Shown one piece after another: positions 24,621 to 35,090 of a stretch of 64,000 nt of DNA (its first letter is position 1; each line of letters starts with the position of its first letter). A program made the translations under genes and the position numbers. Under the pieces are notes generated by a model. The model was given only the letters and a program-made list of their open reading frames with translations. It searched no databases and was not told the origin of the DNA. The DNA comes from Acanthococcus lagerstroemiae (Eukaryota > Arthropoda > Insecta > Hemiptera > Eriococcidae): positions 29,260,678 through 29,324,677 of the forward strand of contig CM063110.1 in assembly GCA_031841125.1 (NCBI GenBank). Reading direction: 5' to 3'.

Positions 24621-27269
24621 CTTCATCGGAACCCTCAAATATTGTCAAATCTTCTGAATTTTAGGCACGGTTGTCTCCAGCAGAATTATGGTCACCTCTC
24701 CTGAATTTTTTCGATCATCCCCGGAATTTTTTGGTGAATCTCTCGAAAATTTCTAGACTTTTCCGTGGATCCTTTGAAAATTATTTGATTTCTTGACGGT
24801 TTCTGAAATCGTTTAAATTTTCATGAAATTTTAAGATAGCAATACTAAAATCCTTCAACCTTTGTTGGGAAGTCTGTTGAACCGTATTAGTAGATAGTGG
24901 GTAGCTAAGTAGATTTTCAGCCACTCATCAAACTGCTGTATAATTACTTCCCTCCCGTACATCGATACGTGGAAAAAATTCGCAATGCCCAATTATAAGA
25001 TGAACACAAAATATCGACTAGTGAATGGAAAAAATCACGAAAACACAAGTCCAAAATGATGGTTATTTCCTACATTTTCTTGGTAACCTTCGTTTTTTAA
25101 TTGCTGATGGATATGTACAGATAAACGTGTTATTAGAATTTTAATATCAAAATATGAGCGATGACAGATCACTCATTAACTGAACTAAAGAGCCCGCATT
25201 CAACGCTAGATCCAACAATATGAATAATTTATCGATAAAACGGCCCGAGGTTCGCTGCCCCATAAATATTTGCTACGTATGGTTCAAAATAAATCTTTGC
25301 CTAATTACCGAAAATTCCTCATATCCTGGTGCAATATCTCGTCGAGACAGCGAAAATGAAAGTACTATCATAGCTTTTTAACTGTCGGCATTTTTCGCTG
25401 ATACGAAACCATGCTTCATCAATAAATGATAAACGGCTGTGAGAAAACTGTTTACATGCCGACTGTATCACCAAGCCATCCAGTCATCACAGATCACATA
25501 GACCACTGACCTTTTTAGAATTTGATTACTTATCAGAATCGCAGCGCTTGTGAACACGTTTTTCCGTGGATTTTTTCCTTTTAACGTAATTATATAACTA
25601 GGTGCCTTCATTTTCATGCAGCCGAAAAACAGCATACAAAAACGGGATGAAGCGGTCAACCTTAACCTTGAAAGAATTTGTTTCGAGGAGTAACGAGCTA
25701 GAGCCAAATATAAAAATTGGTTACGGTAATTCCAGCAACCCGTGCCTCAATCACGAGTGTAGACGACCGGATGTTTTCTAAATGTGCAACCAACTCGGAC
25801 GTATTTTGTTCGTACAATTTCTAAATAACAGTAGCTGCGAACAACATCACAGGCAAGTGTGAAACACTCAAAACAGGACTGATAAGAACAGAAGAAGTGC
25901 CACCCCCGCAATTCTTGAAATGATACCAAAACGTCGGTAAATCCTGATACACAATTAGGGAAAAGAAAAGTAACTGACGTAATAATTATTTTTCTTATCA
26001 TGGAAAATTTTGTACCATTTCAGTCTTACTCATGTAGACGCAATACCTTGAGAAATCTAATTTTTTTATTATAATTAAATGGGTACTAGGTAGATATTAA
26101 TTAACACTAACGTCAGAATGAGTAAGCCAATGTACACTGGTTCACCCAGGATGCAAAGCAGTTCATTCAACCACAACGGGTATCTTACTCTACTATCATA
26201 AACCTGATCTCGCTTATTCCGTCACCCATGACGTATCTTGAAACACAAGCTTCCATAGTTTCTGGATTTCTTCTGGCCGACACCGCTCGGTTCCTTTGGC
26301 AAAACCCAAGTCAAGGCGCAACGTGATGTCCCCGATAGTGACAGCAGTGCCCCTGCTCTATTTACCAGCTGTGGATCCTCGCAGGGTATGCTCTGCAGAA
26401 GCATCATATCCACTGTGTACACAATTTGAAAAGACGGCCACACTGTCCCCCGCGCTGAGTAACCAGTCCAGTATTGGCTCCCACGAGCAAAGCGTCTTCG
26501 TTCCAGCTGCGAGTGCGAGCCCCTGAACTCCTGTTCGTGTTCCCTAGCTCCTCACTCTACCCCACCCTACTAGTAGTGCGAGGTGTCACTCACCTCCTCT
26601 GGTTGACTTGGTGAGATGGAGCCCCACAGGGTCCGATCCCAGCACCGAGGGTTGCTCCTTCTATTGCCGTCTAAGAGCGTAACCAGATGCCTGTTAGTCC
26701 TGTATATCACCTGCCTTTAAAGCTATCAAAGCGTGGCAGTAAACCATTCCCAACGTTGACGCATCAACACAGGCAGTGAGTGCAATGGGGGCTAGTAACT
26801 GACTCAAGCCGTCAACCAGATGCTCCCCGCTCTCTTATCGCAGTGCTCCTCTGAAAAGATACAGCACCCCCCCCCCAGTACTACTACACTAGCCACAGGT
26901 TCTGGAAGGCGCGACCCTCCCCTGTAAGGCCCTTAAATAAGCGAGTCCACAAGCCAACTATGAGGGTGCAATGGACATCCCGAGGACTATCGCCCAGTAG
27001 AGTCCACCTTCGACCACTACAAGACAGCCGTTCGCTCCAACTTCTGTTGGCTACAGGGCTAAAGCGGGTCCCCGAGCTGAATTCCGAGACACCTCCCCTG
27101 TAGTACTCGCTATCTGACAATGCAAACTACCTAACCTGTACTGAAGAGAAATCCTATTACGTGAACATCGCATCCGACTCACTCGCTTTGCTCAGTTCGT
27201 TCTCCCTCCCGTCAGGCTACTCACCACTAAGTACATGCACGTAACCATATATGTACGTAACCTAAGGTA
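24621..27269. other. No recognised gene; GC-richer stretch 26.3-27.2 kb
   Basis: The part from about 26,260 to 27,180 is noticeably richer in G and C than its surroundings and runs up to the LINE fragment at 27,270. It may be the untranslated or ORF1 part of that LINE, but no protein domain can be read in any frame. The rest is AT-rich and featureless. Confidence 0.3.
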
Positions 27270-27990
27270 CTCTCTGATTAGTATTGACGTACAACGAGAC
27301 TTTGACAATATTGAATGGTCTGGCCTTCTCAAAATCTTACAAGAAAACAAAATTAGCACCAACCTTCTACAAATAATCAAAAACTTTTTAGAAACAGAAC
27401 CATAGGACTTCACGATAAAGACAGAAAACAGTTACTAGAATACAGACTATCGATAGGGGTATGTTAGGGCATGGCGTAGCAAGAACTTTCGTCGGGGGGA
27501 GTAAAATTATCTGTGAATTTTATTCAGTTTTGCTTTAAATATTCAAAAATTATCTTGTAAGCACTGAAACATAATTTTCTTTTCAAAATACCGGGGGCAA
27601 TTGCCCCCTACCCCTCGCTGGCTACGCCCATGTGTCAAGGAACTCTCTATCACCCACCTTATTTAACCTTGCAATGACGGAGGTACACAGAAAAACAGGA
27701 GAAACAAATAGAATAAAATTATTGAGCTACGTTGACGACCTACTGCTTATAATAGGAATTGAGGATAAAATCAAAGCACACACGATTAACCCAGATAGAA
27801 ACCATTAATACCACACTAAAGAAATTAGGTCTGAGTCTTAATCCAAAAAAAAACAAAAAAAAAAAAAAAACAACCAAATGCTGCTAGTATCGAGAAAACA
27901 CAAAAAAAGAGTTTGAACTAGAACTTAGAAAGAAGAAAAATGGACCAAGAAAAAATTGATTGTACTGCTCATATGAAGAACTTCAATACA
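27270..27990 (+). pseudogene. LINE reverse transcriptase fragment, split by a MITE
   Basis: The frame SIDVQRDFDNIEWSGLLKIL at 27,280 corresponds to the reverse transcriptase motif A region (D....FD). GVCQG follows near 27,455, and after the MITE at 27,470-27,632 the reading resumes with FNLAMTEVHRKTG and LLSYVDDLLLI near 27,723, the YxDD active-site motif. Stops and a frameshift separate the blocks. The order FDNIEW, GVCQG, YVDD fits a R1/jockey-type or related LINE; the exact clade is not certain. An A-rich tract follows at 27,843. Confidence 0.7.
27470..27632. mobile_element. hAT-like MITE, GCGTAGCC family (third copy)
   Basis: It begins CATGGCGTAGCAAG and ends GCTGGCTACGCCCATG, matching inverted ends. 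The flanks TGTTAGGG (27,462-27,469) and TGTCAAGG (27,633-27,640) form an 8-bp duplication with two mismatches. It sits in the GVCQG codons of a LINE reverse transcriptase. The interior includes GGGGGCAATTGCCCCC, the G/C tract also seen in the other copies. Confidence 0.65.
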
Positions 27991-28050
27991 CATTAAGATG
28001 GGTGCGTAGTGGAAGGGTCATGTATTCACTGTAATATGATATTGAAATAA

Positions 28051-28055
28051 TAAAA

Positions 28056-28098
<43 letters not shown>

Positions 28099-28100
28099 AT
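28051..28100. repeat. (CT)n(CA)n microsatellite
   Basis: A run of CT dinucleotides from about 28,053 passes directly into CA dinucleotides ending about 28,099. It separates the LINE fragment from the gypsy remnant. Confidence 0.9.
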
Positions 28101-28211
28101 ACATTAAGATCATTGTATAGCAACCTTTTTGATTATGACACACACAAGAAAAAAAAGAAGAGAAATACTATATAAGGCTATCTTTCGATTAATAACTGAA
28201 TACGGCTCCTA

Positions 28212-29416
28212 GAATTACATGGTACTCACTCGGGTATTGTCAAGATGAAACAAGTCGCCAGAAAGTACGTCTTTGGAGAAATATTAACATCAATATACAA
28301 ACGTTTGTAAAAAGCTGTAGAGAGTGCGCTGATACAGCGAAGAATCCACCAAAGGCAACTCTACATCACTGGGAAAAGCCAGGAAAACCCTTCCAACAAA
28401 TACATATCGACTATGCCGAGTACCAGAAAGAAAACCTAATAGTAGTCGACAGCTGCACAAAGTGGATAGAGGTCTTCCACACGAAAACACCACCCGATAG
28501 TAAAAAGACGATAGCATTCCTGCAAGAATTCTTCAGTCGATTTGGACTTTGTGAAAACCTGGTCAGCGACAATGCCACAATTTTTAAGTCCGCAGAGTTC
28601 CTAAAATTCACCAAAACTAATGGAATACAGCAAATTTTCAGTGCACCCAACCATCCAGCATCCAATGGACTTGCAGAGCGAGCCGTTCAGTTTATCAAGC
28701 AAAAATTGAAAAAAATGGCAAACGACAGCAGGAACATCAAGGAGAAACTCATCTGTATCTCGACTACCAATCGAAACACCTATGTAGCAGGAGACAAGAC
28801 ACCTGCCGAGATGGTACTAGGGTACAAACCAAGGATTTGGCAAGATAGCCTCAAAGTAAGCTCACAGACTACATCACCCGAACAAAGAGAGTCAATCATA
28901 CTCAAAACCAGAGAACTCCGTGTAGGAGAGAGAGTCCAGAGCAGATCCTACAATGGGCCGAGATTCGAGTGACTGGGCAAACTACATTATACTGTGAAGC
29001 TGGACAACAACCGGTTAATCAAACGGCATATCAACCAACTTCGGAGAACAAATGTGAATCGGGTGCAGAAACGCAAATAGAGCTCAGAACTAGGGGGGCT
29101 CCAGCCCTCGTATTATGAAGCAACATCACCCCTTCGCATCATTTTCTTTGGTAATTTCTCAGTGTTTGGGGAAGCTATTTAGAAGTTGGGGGCTAAGCCC
29201 CCCAAGCCCCCCACTATTTGCGCCTATGATCGGGTGACATTTGGGGACGATGAAGACGAACTACCGACATTAACACCTACAAGCAGAACAACAGGCCAGA
29301 AAACAGACTCGACTGTGGGGCCCGAGCCGAATGCACCGCGGATGGAAGAAGCACCAGGGGCACAACCCCGCAGATCACAACGGCAGAGAAAAGCAGTGAA
29401 CCGTTTAAGTCTGTAA
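28212..29416 (+). pseudogene. gypsy (LTR retrotransposon) integrase and pol C-terminus
   Basis: The integrase reads in order: zinc-binding start LHGTHSGIVKMKQVARKYV, then CREC, core motif IHIDYAE near 28,400, SDNATIF near 28,563 and NGLAERAVQ near 28,667. The second Asp and the Glu are 35 residues apart, the classic D,D-35-E arrangement, so the catalytic residues are present. Defects are a one-base frameshift at about 28,269 (within the YVWW-like block), a TGA replacing Trp at 28,970, and a 163-bp MITE at 29,066-29,228. Past the MITE the frame continues (TFGDDEDELP) to RRSQRQRKAVNRLSL and a stop at 29,414-29,416. Gag, protease and reverse transcriptase are missing, so this is a 5'-truncated copy. 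Confidence 0.9.
29066..29228. mobile_element. hAT-like MITE inside gypsy pol
   Basis: It starts CAGAAACGCAAATAG and ends CTATTTGCGCCTATG, imperfect 15-bp inverted ends, with further G/C-rich inverted blocks (GGGGGGCT and AGCCCCCC) inside. It is flanked by an exact 8-bp duplication, ATCGGGTG, at 29,058-29,065 and 29,229-29,236. The gypsy reading frame is continuous across the empty site. A diverged relative lies at 14,236-14,362. Confidence 0.75.
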
Positions 29417-29467
29417 ATAAATGTAATTAATTGTTAAATTGGTAAATAGATCGCTAATTTTTCACGT

Positions 29468-29478
29468 AGGGAAGAAAC
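29468..29478 (+). promoter_or_regulatory. Polypurine tract of the gypsy element
   Basis: AGGGAAGAAAC directly precedes the LTR start TGTAGTATC. This is the position of the plus-strand primer in LTR retrotransposons. Confidence 0.6.
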
Positions 29479-29624
29479 TGTAGTATCTTATAAGCGGCTA
29501 CACTGCCAATTATCGAATATCAATATTAATCGTTATTAATCGATTATTCTTCTTGCATTTTTTTAATACAATTTGTGTCTATCGAATAAATATAGTCTAC
29601 TTAAACTCGCATTAATATATAACA
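29479..29624 (+). repeat. 3' LTR of the gypsy element
   Basis: It begins TGTAGTATCTTATAAGCGGC, a start commonly seen in insect gypsy LTRs, and ends ATTAATATATAACA. An AATAAA polyadenylation signal lies at 29,585-29,590. The length of about 146 bases is short but plausible. No second LTR is in the window, so the right boundary is inferred from sequence style only. Confidence 0.55.
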
Positions 29625-30428
29625 GACCAGTTACCAGGCAAGTGGATTGCATTGGAGAGTACCCGGCGGTAAGCATAAACCATTAAGTGAAATTCGAAAA
29701 GACCAACCTTTCTTATACTAAAAGGCCAAGAAAATTGAGAAATTCTGTGACCCAGTCGGAAAAATTAAGCTTTCTTCTTCCTTTATCGATTTTCAAGTGA
29801 AATTTGTGTAAGATTTTCGTCGGAATTTCTCGGGTTTACATCACCCTCCCCCGAACAGATCCGAGAAATCTTTCTTTTCATACCTGTAGATCTTTCGTCT
29901 AGGTTCCTTACGAGGTGAACTGTCTGCCCTTCTCAGCTGACACCGTCTGTCTTGACTGAAGCTGCATTCTTCACGCACTGAGCCGAGAACTCCACGATTT
30001 CGAGTAGAATTGTAGACAGATCAAGTGGTGAGGGAAGAATTTTTGAAATATTATTTCATCTAAGTTCGTGCATTCTTCATCATTATCAAGCAGAATAGTG
30101 ATAAGCATACTTCGATTTATAACGCAATTACTTAGTAGTAACGAACGTGGGGTAATTAAATAAAAATTTGCATTATTCATTATTATGTAACACGTATTTC
30201 TGGCATTTTTCTTGTTCAGCTTGGTATGCACATCAAATACAAAAAATAAGAAAGAAAAAAAAGACATCAACATTTCAACGAAATTAATCTTATGTCCATT
30301 CCGTGGGGATATCTGTATGCTGTACTCAATTCGTAGCCATCATTCAACTTTGTTCGGAGATAACTTATACACTAAAAACGCATTTACTTATTTTTGCGGT
30401 ATTCCACTGGTGCATGACTTCAGCGATT
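29625..30428. other. No gene seen
   Basis: AT-rich sequence between the gypsy LTR and the repeat array. Open frames of up to 100 codons on both strands overlap each other and show no domain. Confidence 0.35.
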
Positions 30429-30620
30429 TCCCTTCTAGGTGACCTGATTTTCATGTCAGGGTTCAACTAACATGAAAATCGCATTTAGCAATCTTCGAAA
30501 CCAAGGAGATGATATCCTAACGATTTATTATCTTCATCCCTGTACTTCCATCCTTCTAGGTGCCTCAATTTTCATATTAGAGGCACATTAACATAAAAAT
30601 CGAATACAACGACCTTCAAA
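30429..30620 (+). repeat. Degenerate repeat units (CTAGGTGCCTCAATTTTCAT family)
   Basis: CCTTCTAGGTGACCTGATTTTC at 30,432 onward (unit 1) and CCTTCTAGGTGCCTCAATTT at 30,551 (unit 2) head two copies about 120 bases apart, each followed by an AACATGAAAATCG-like block. Similar units recur at 35,017-35,090 and 37,441-37,520. The array is interrupted by the 30,627-34,966 insertion. Confidence 0.5.
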
Positions 30621-31029
30621 ATGTAAAGCTGGGTCCAGACGAGCGAATCTACTGCGTAAGTGAACATGTAATGTGTAGCACGTAATGCGAACATGTCATT
30701 TGGACGGGAAAAAGTGCTTTGCGAACATTGATACGAATGCTCAATTTGCATTCGCGGCTATCCATATCTTGTCGGGTTTTTCGACGAACACAAAAGGGAT
30801 TCGTGGCGACGTCTGGACCTCTAGACTGTAGATTTAACTGTTCGCAGCACATTTCATCGTGAGGACGAGCAGCGCAATTTGAATGCAGAAAAGTAGCATG
30901 ATGACTACTGATCAGTTACGCATTTTTGACATTTTCGTAAAGTTGATTCGTTTCTGTGATTGTGTTTTTTTTTTGTTTTTTTTTTAAATTTATTCATTCA
31001 TTTTTTCTTCATTATTATTCTTATCGAAC

Positions 31030-32355
31030 TCAGCGCATATACCACCCATCAGAAAAGCAGACGGGACGTGGGCCCACAGCGACCAAGAGAAAGCAGATAA
31101 ATACGCGATGTACCTTGAAAAAGTATTCCAACCGAATGATATGCTATCCGAACCTGTCTGGCCTATGCCATCGATATCGAAATGAAACTGCACTCTTCCG
31201 TCATTTTACACCCCTGAAGATCGCTAAAGAAATAGACCAAAACCTAAACCCAAAAAAGGCCCGAGGCTTTGATCAAATAACTGCGCGGATCTTAAGGAGC
31301 TGTCGAAAAAGGGCATAGTTATGCTTATACGCTCATATTTAACGCCATAAGACGCTTAAATTATGTACCGAAAATTTGGAAAAAAGCCCAGGTAATAATG
31401 CTGCCGAAGCCAGGTAAACCAGCAGAGCAAGTAGCGTCATATCGGCCAATCTCTCTTCTCTCAATCATGTCAAGGCTCTTGGAGAAACACCTCAAGAGGC
31501 TGAGGCCATTGATTGAGGGAAAAGGACTAATACCGGACCACCAATCCGAACACTCCACAGTAGAGCAAGTCCGCCGAGTCACCGATGTAATACGAAAGCT
31601 CTGGAGGAGGGGACGTTCTGCTGTGGAGTCTTTCTAGACATTGCCCAAGCCTTTGACAAGGTATGGCACGAAGGTCTTCTAAACAAGTTGCGGCAGCATT
31701 TGCCGAAGAACTACTGCGATGTGTTTGACTCATACCTCAGCGAAAGACAGTTTCGAGTAATCAATGACAAAACCACATCGTAGTGGCACAACATCTAAGG
31801 AGTGCCCCAAGTTAGTGTACTAGGACTCATTCTGTACCTCCTATTTACTGCAGATGCACCAACGTTCAGTAATACGATAATAGCGATGTCCGCCGACGAC
31901 ACGGCCCAGTTAGCAGTGTCTGACTCCCTTGCCAAGGCGACTGAAAAATTACAAAAGGCAGTTGACAATCTCCACAGTTGGACGTGCCAGAGGAAGATCC
32001 AATTAAACGCCATGAAATCATCAAATATCAACTTCACCCTGCAGCTGTACAATTACACCCCAGTGATACTCCCGAATCGAATAATTCCACAGAAGAATAC
32101 GGTTAAGTATCCAGGAATGCATATGGACAGCAAACTGAACTGGCAGCATCACACCATGCAGAAACGCAACAAATGCGGGAACGTATGCGAAACCTATACT
32201 GGTTAGTGGGACAAAGATCCCAGTTATCTAGAGTGCAAGCGGCTACTCTATGTCGCAGATGTGAAGCCAGTCTGACCTACGGCATCCAGCTCTGGGGCTG
32301 TGCCAGTAAGTCCAATGTAGACAACATCCAACGAAATCAGAACATAGCACTACGC
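31030..32355 (+). pseudogene. Jockey-type LINE reverse transcriptase, truncated
   Basis: The polymerase is readable through several frameshifts: a PIRKADGTWAHSD-like entry near 31,050, an EI...LNPKKARGFDQITARIL block near 31,230, LPKPGKPAEQVASYRPISLL near 31,402, DIAQAFDKVWHEGLLNKL near 31,640, GVPQ then SADDTAQLA near 31,890 (the normal Y/FADD is SADD here), and LTYGIQLWG near 32,270. It stops being readable at NIALRTF, where the poly-A end of an opposite LINE begins. The endonuclease domain is missing at the 5' side. In-frame stops occur at about 31,317 and 31,636. It is inactive. Confidence 0.85.
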
Positions 32356-32357
32356 AC

Positions 32358-32770
32358 CTTTTTTTCATTTGTGTGAGGTGGCGCTGTATGCGCCGAGTGC
32401 TCAGACTTTGTAATCCATTGCTTATTTCTTAGGTTGCTGTTAAGGATCAGCTCAGTAGCCTCAGTTTTATAGCCAAAGTGAGAATTTTCCTGAGCTCTAT
32501 CCCTTTGACTTCACTGGGTACTGGATACTGTAGTCCCAGTAAAAATTTGACTACGGGGGGACATGGTGAGAGTTATGAAGGCAGGTGAGGGATGGGCATG
32601 AGAAGAGATGGTCCACGGTGATAGGGTCTTCATCTTCACAGTGTGTGCAGTTGAGAGGATAAAGGTGAGAGGCGTGTATGTCCAATCCTTAGGCGGGTGA
32701 TGATAACTTCCTCGCGACGGGAGGAACGTTGGAATTGGTGTATAAGAATGTCCTTCTTTATAACGGAAGA
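32358..32770 (-). pseudogene. LINE 3' end, minus strand, inserted into the jockey LINE
   Basis: On the minus strand, from about 32,740, SRREEVIITRLRIGHTRLSH can be read, then C-x2-C, HLFSCPSL, and finally PSEVKGIELRKILTLAIK, RLLS and a stop, followed by a 3' UTR that ends in a short A run at 32,352-32,358. The zinc-knuckle-like C-x2-C...H...C tail is typical of LINEs in the jockey/I/R1 groups. The last 25 codons and the 3' UTR match the plus-strand LINE ending at 34,690, but the sequence before that does not. Confidence 0.65.
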
Positions 32771-32984
32771 CTTATCCCTGCAATGAATTGAGGAATACAG
32801 AAAACGGCCTTGCCTGTGAGACCCGAAACATCAAAATTACTAGGTATAAAAAACCACTGAAGCTGGATGCGTGGAGTGAAATATCGCAATTTAAATTAAA
32901 CCCAGAAGATGGGTCGGAACGGTGCGAGAGTATAATGGTAAGCCTAGAATGGCAAGGACAAAAAAATAAAAGTATACTGTAAGT

Positions 32985-33200
32985 AGGTGTACGCGTTACC
33001 ACTGGCCAGAAATCGCAGGGTCACGGCCAATCTGTCCTGCGCCGAAATTGCAGCTCTCATGAAGGTGTTGTGCTTCGTTATTTTTGGTGCAACAAGTTGC
33101 AGTAAAAATTCAAGATCACTGCACGACATTTTCAAAAAATTATGATACTGACCCGTCATTTTCTCGAATTTCAAGTCGCGAACAGTTCGCCACCATTGTA
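32985..33200 (-). pseudogene. PIF/Harbinger transposase N-terminal fragment
   Basis: On the minus strand the frame reads FLKMSCSDLEFLLQLVAPKI, then a short gap, RAAISAQDRLAVTLRFLASG and NAYTYLQYTF. The block ending in (E/D)RLAVTLRFLA(S/T)G...LQY is the hallmark of Harbinger/HARBI1-type transposases just upstream of the DDE core. The DDE core itself is not visible downstream, where the frame is lost at about 32,985. The fragment lies between two LINE insertions and inside Harbinger-like inverted ends, which fits a single gutted element. Confidence 0.75.
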
Positions 33201-33249
33201 GTCATTATACTTCTCAGTCTCTCGACTAGTATGTCGCGTCTCAGAGAGC

Positions 33250-34690
33250 CATTTTGAGGCTCTTTGGGTTTGCCGCACTCTTGTCGGCTAGATCTAGGGA
33301 CTCACTCCCAAAATGACACACTGGATAAATACCGGTGTAATACGTCCCAGAATCACATATGCGGCCATTGTGTGGTGGGGCCGGGTCCACCTGGCCAAGG
33401 TCAGAGAGGAACTGGACCATCTACAAAGGTTCGCGTGCGTGATGACAACGGGGGAAATGAGAATGGTGCCGACTAAGGCACTGGAAAGGCTCCTAAACTT
33501 GCCACCACTTCACACTGCTACAGAAGTAGCTGCGATAATGGGAGCTTATCGTCTGGGCCAACCATACCTTCGGGCCCAAAAAATAAGCCGCAGAAGGATA
33601 TGAGAGATGGCGGGGACGATGGACAAATGCTTTGGGATGCCGAAGGACAGAATCGCGATGGAACACTTCTTTGACAAGCCGTACCGTGCGCTGATACCCA
33701 CACGGGAGGCTTGGGAAAAGAGGTGGCCAAGCATTCTAGGAAAAAAGGAGAATGTGTGCTTCGCAGATGCCTCTAAGAATGACCAAAGTGTAGGAATCGA
33801 AATCACGAATGCAAAAGGCGCTGACAACTATTCAATAGCACTGGGTGAGAGCGTCACTATCCTCCAAGCGAAGATAATGGCGATCACGGTGGCCACTGAT
33901 AGAAGCCAGCAGAAGGACCTTATTAATAAGCAGATCGATATCTATACAGACCGTCAATCGGCTGTTGAGGCACTATCGTCACACCAAACTACATCCCTGG
34001 TGGTGGCGGAGTGTGTTAACAAATTATACACCCTTGCTCAGGAGAATCGTGTCATCATACTATGGACATCGGGCCACTGCGGCATAAAAGGGAACATGAT
34101 AGCTGGCAAGCTAGCGAAGGAGGGCATAAAAAAGGAACTGACAACACTCAGACCGTGCCTTCCTGTAGCATACAGCGTCATAAAATCCACAGTCTAGGCT
34201 TGGATAAGTAAGCAGACGGAAAGGCACTGGAGGTTGGCTAGTGGCATGAAAGTCAGCAAAACACTGATAGGGGACGCCTCCAATAAGTATGCCAAATTTC
34301 TATTAGGGCTTGACAGGAAACATGCAAGGCTCATGGTCGGACTACTAACTGGTCATGGGGCCACAAAACACATGTGGTATAAAATAGGAGTGGTGAAAAG
34401 CGGCTCCTGTAGGTACTGTGGAGAAGAGGAAGAAACCTCGATCCATATCATATGTCAATGCCCAGCAATAGCTGGGACAAGACGCGAAGCAGTGGGACTA
34501 GAGCATCCCGCACCCAGTGAAGTCAAAGGGATAGAACTCAGTAAAATTCTCACTCTGGCTGTAAAAGTGCGGCTACTGAGCTGATCCTTCACAGCAACCT
34601 GAGGAATACTGCAATGGACTACAAAGTCTGAGAACTCGGTGCATATTGCGCCACCTCACACAAATGGGGGAAAAAAACGGGAAAAAATGT
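33250..34690 (+). pseudogene. LINE polymerase C-terminus with degenerate RNase H, I/R1-like
   Basis: The coding sequence reads TGVIRPRITYAAIVWWGR (end of the reverse transcriptase region), a linker, and then an RNase H domain at 33,607-34,195: FADASKNDQ, LQAKIMAI, IYTDRQSAVEAL, and HCGIKGNMIAGKLAKEG. RNase H needs four acidic residues; the Glu (usually QAE) is Lys here and the last Asp (usually AD.LAK) is Gly, so the enzyme cannot work. TAG stops it at 34,195. A second open block (34,234-34,581) carries CRYCGEEEE...HIICQCP, a zinc-knuckle-like tail, and ends RLLS. A 3' UTR and A-rich end follow. Confidence 0.8.
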
Positions 34691-34875
34691 TGCGTCTCTC
34701 CACTTTTTTTCCTCGTGCGCTAATTTTTTCATTTCTGAGAAGGATTTACACTTTGTATCCATCATTATCTGTTCTTCATAGCTCATTTTTTGCCTTCGTT
34801 TTCAGTTTTTTCCCCCGCCGTTCCCTCTTGCAGTAATAACAATATCTCCTAGATGTCTTATATGTATTATGACCC
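34691..34875 (+). repeat. Dispersed repeat, also inverted at 60,020-60,190
   Basis: CATTTCTGAGAAGGATTTAC at 34,730 and the surrounding 170 bases match the reverse complement of 60,020-60,190 (TTTCATTTCTGAGAAGGATT there too). Common blocks include GTGCGCTAATTTTTTC versus GTGCTAATCTTTTC and the final GATGTCTTATATGTATTAT. The identity of the family is unknown. It lies inside the right end of the Harbinger-like element. Confidence 0.55.
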
Positions 34876-35016
34876 ATGATTCTAACTCTTCTCTTTACGA
34901 TTATATTCCTAATTTCTCTTTTCCTTCCTATTCGCCTCAATTGGATTCGTTCGTCTGGACACAGCTTAATAAATTGTACCTATAGTGCACTTAGTATCTT
35001 CATTTTGTGCACCCCC

Positions 35017-35090
35017 TAGGTGCCTCAATTTTTATACCAGAGTTGAAGAACATTACAGTCGAGTTAAGCGATTTCCAAAACTCAAGAAAA
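35017..35090 (+). repeat. Degenerate repeat unit, same family as 30,429
   Basis: CCCCCTAGGTGCCTCAATTT at 35,012 followed by AACATTACAGTCGAGTTAAG repeats the 30,551 unit. It sits just outside the right end of the 30,627-34,966 insertion. Confidence 0.45.

Larger units (their letters stand above)
30627..34966 (-). mobile_element. PIF/Harbinger-like element filled with nested LINEs
   Basis: AGCTGGGTCCAGACGAGCGA at 30,627 is matched in inverted orientation by CGTTCGTCTGGACACAGCT ending at 34,966, with two differences. TAA flanks both ends (30,624-30,626 and 34,967-34,969), the TWA-type duplication of PIF/Harbinger. A minus-strand Harbinger transposase fragment lies inside at 32,985-33,200. Most of the interior is later insertions: jockey-type LINE 31,030-32,355 (+), a LINE 3' end 32,358-32,770 (-) and an RNase H LINE 33,250-34,690 (+). 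The same repeat family lies on both outer sides, which supports insertion into an array. Confidence 0.55.

Noticed and set aside
26600..26700. GGTCCGATCCC as a pol III B box (tRNA or SINE)
   Set aside because: No matching A box or foldable tRNA body could be found at proper spacing.
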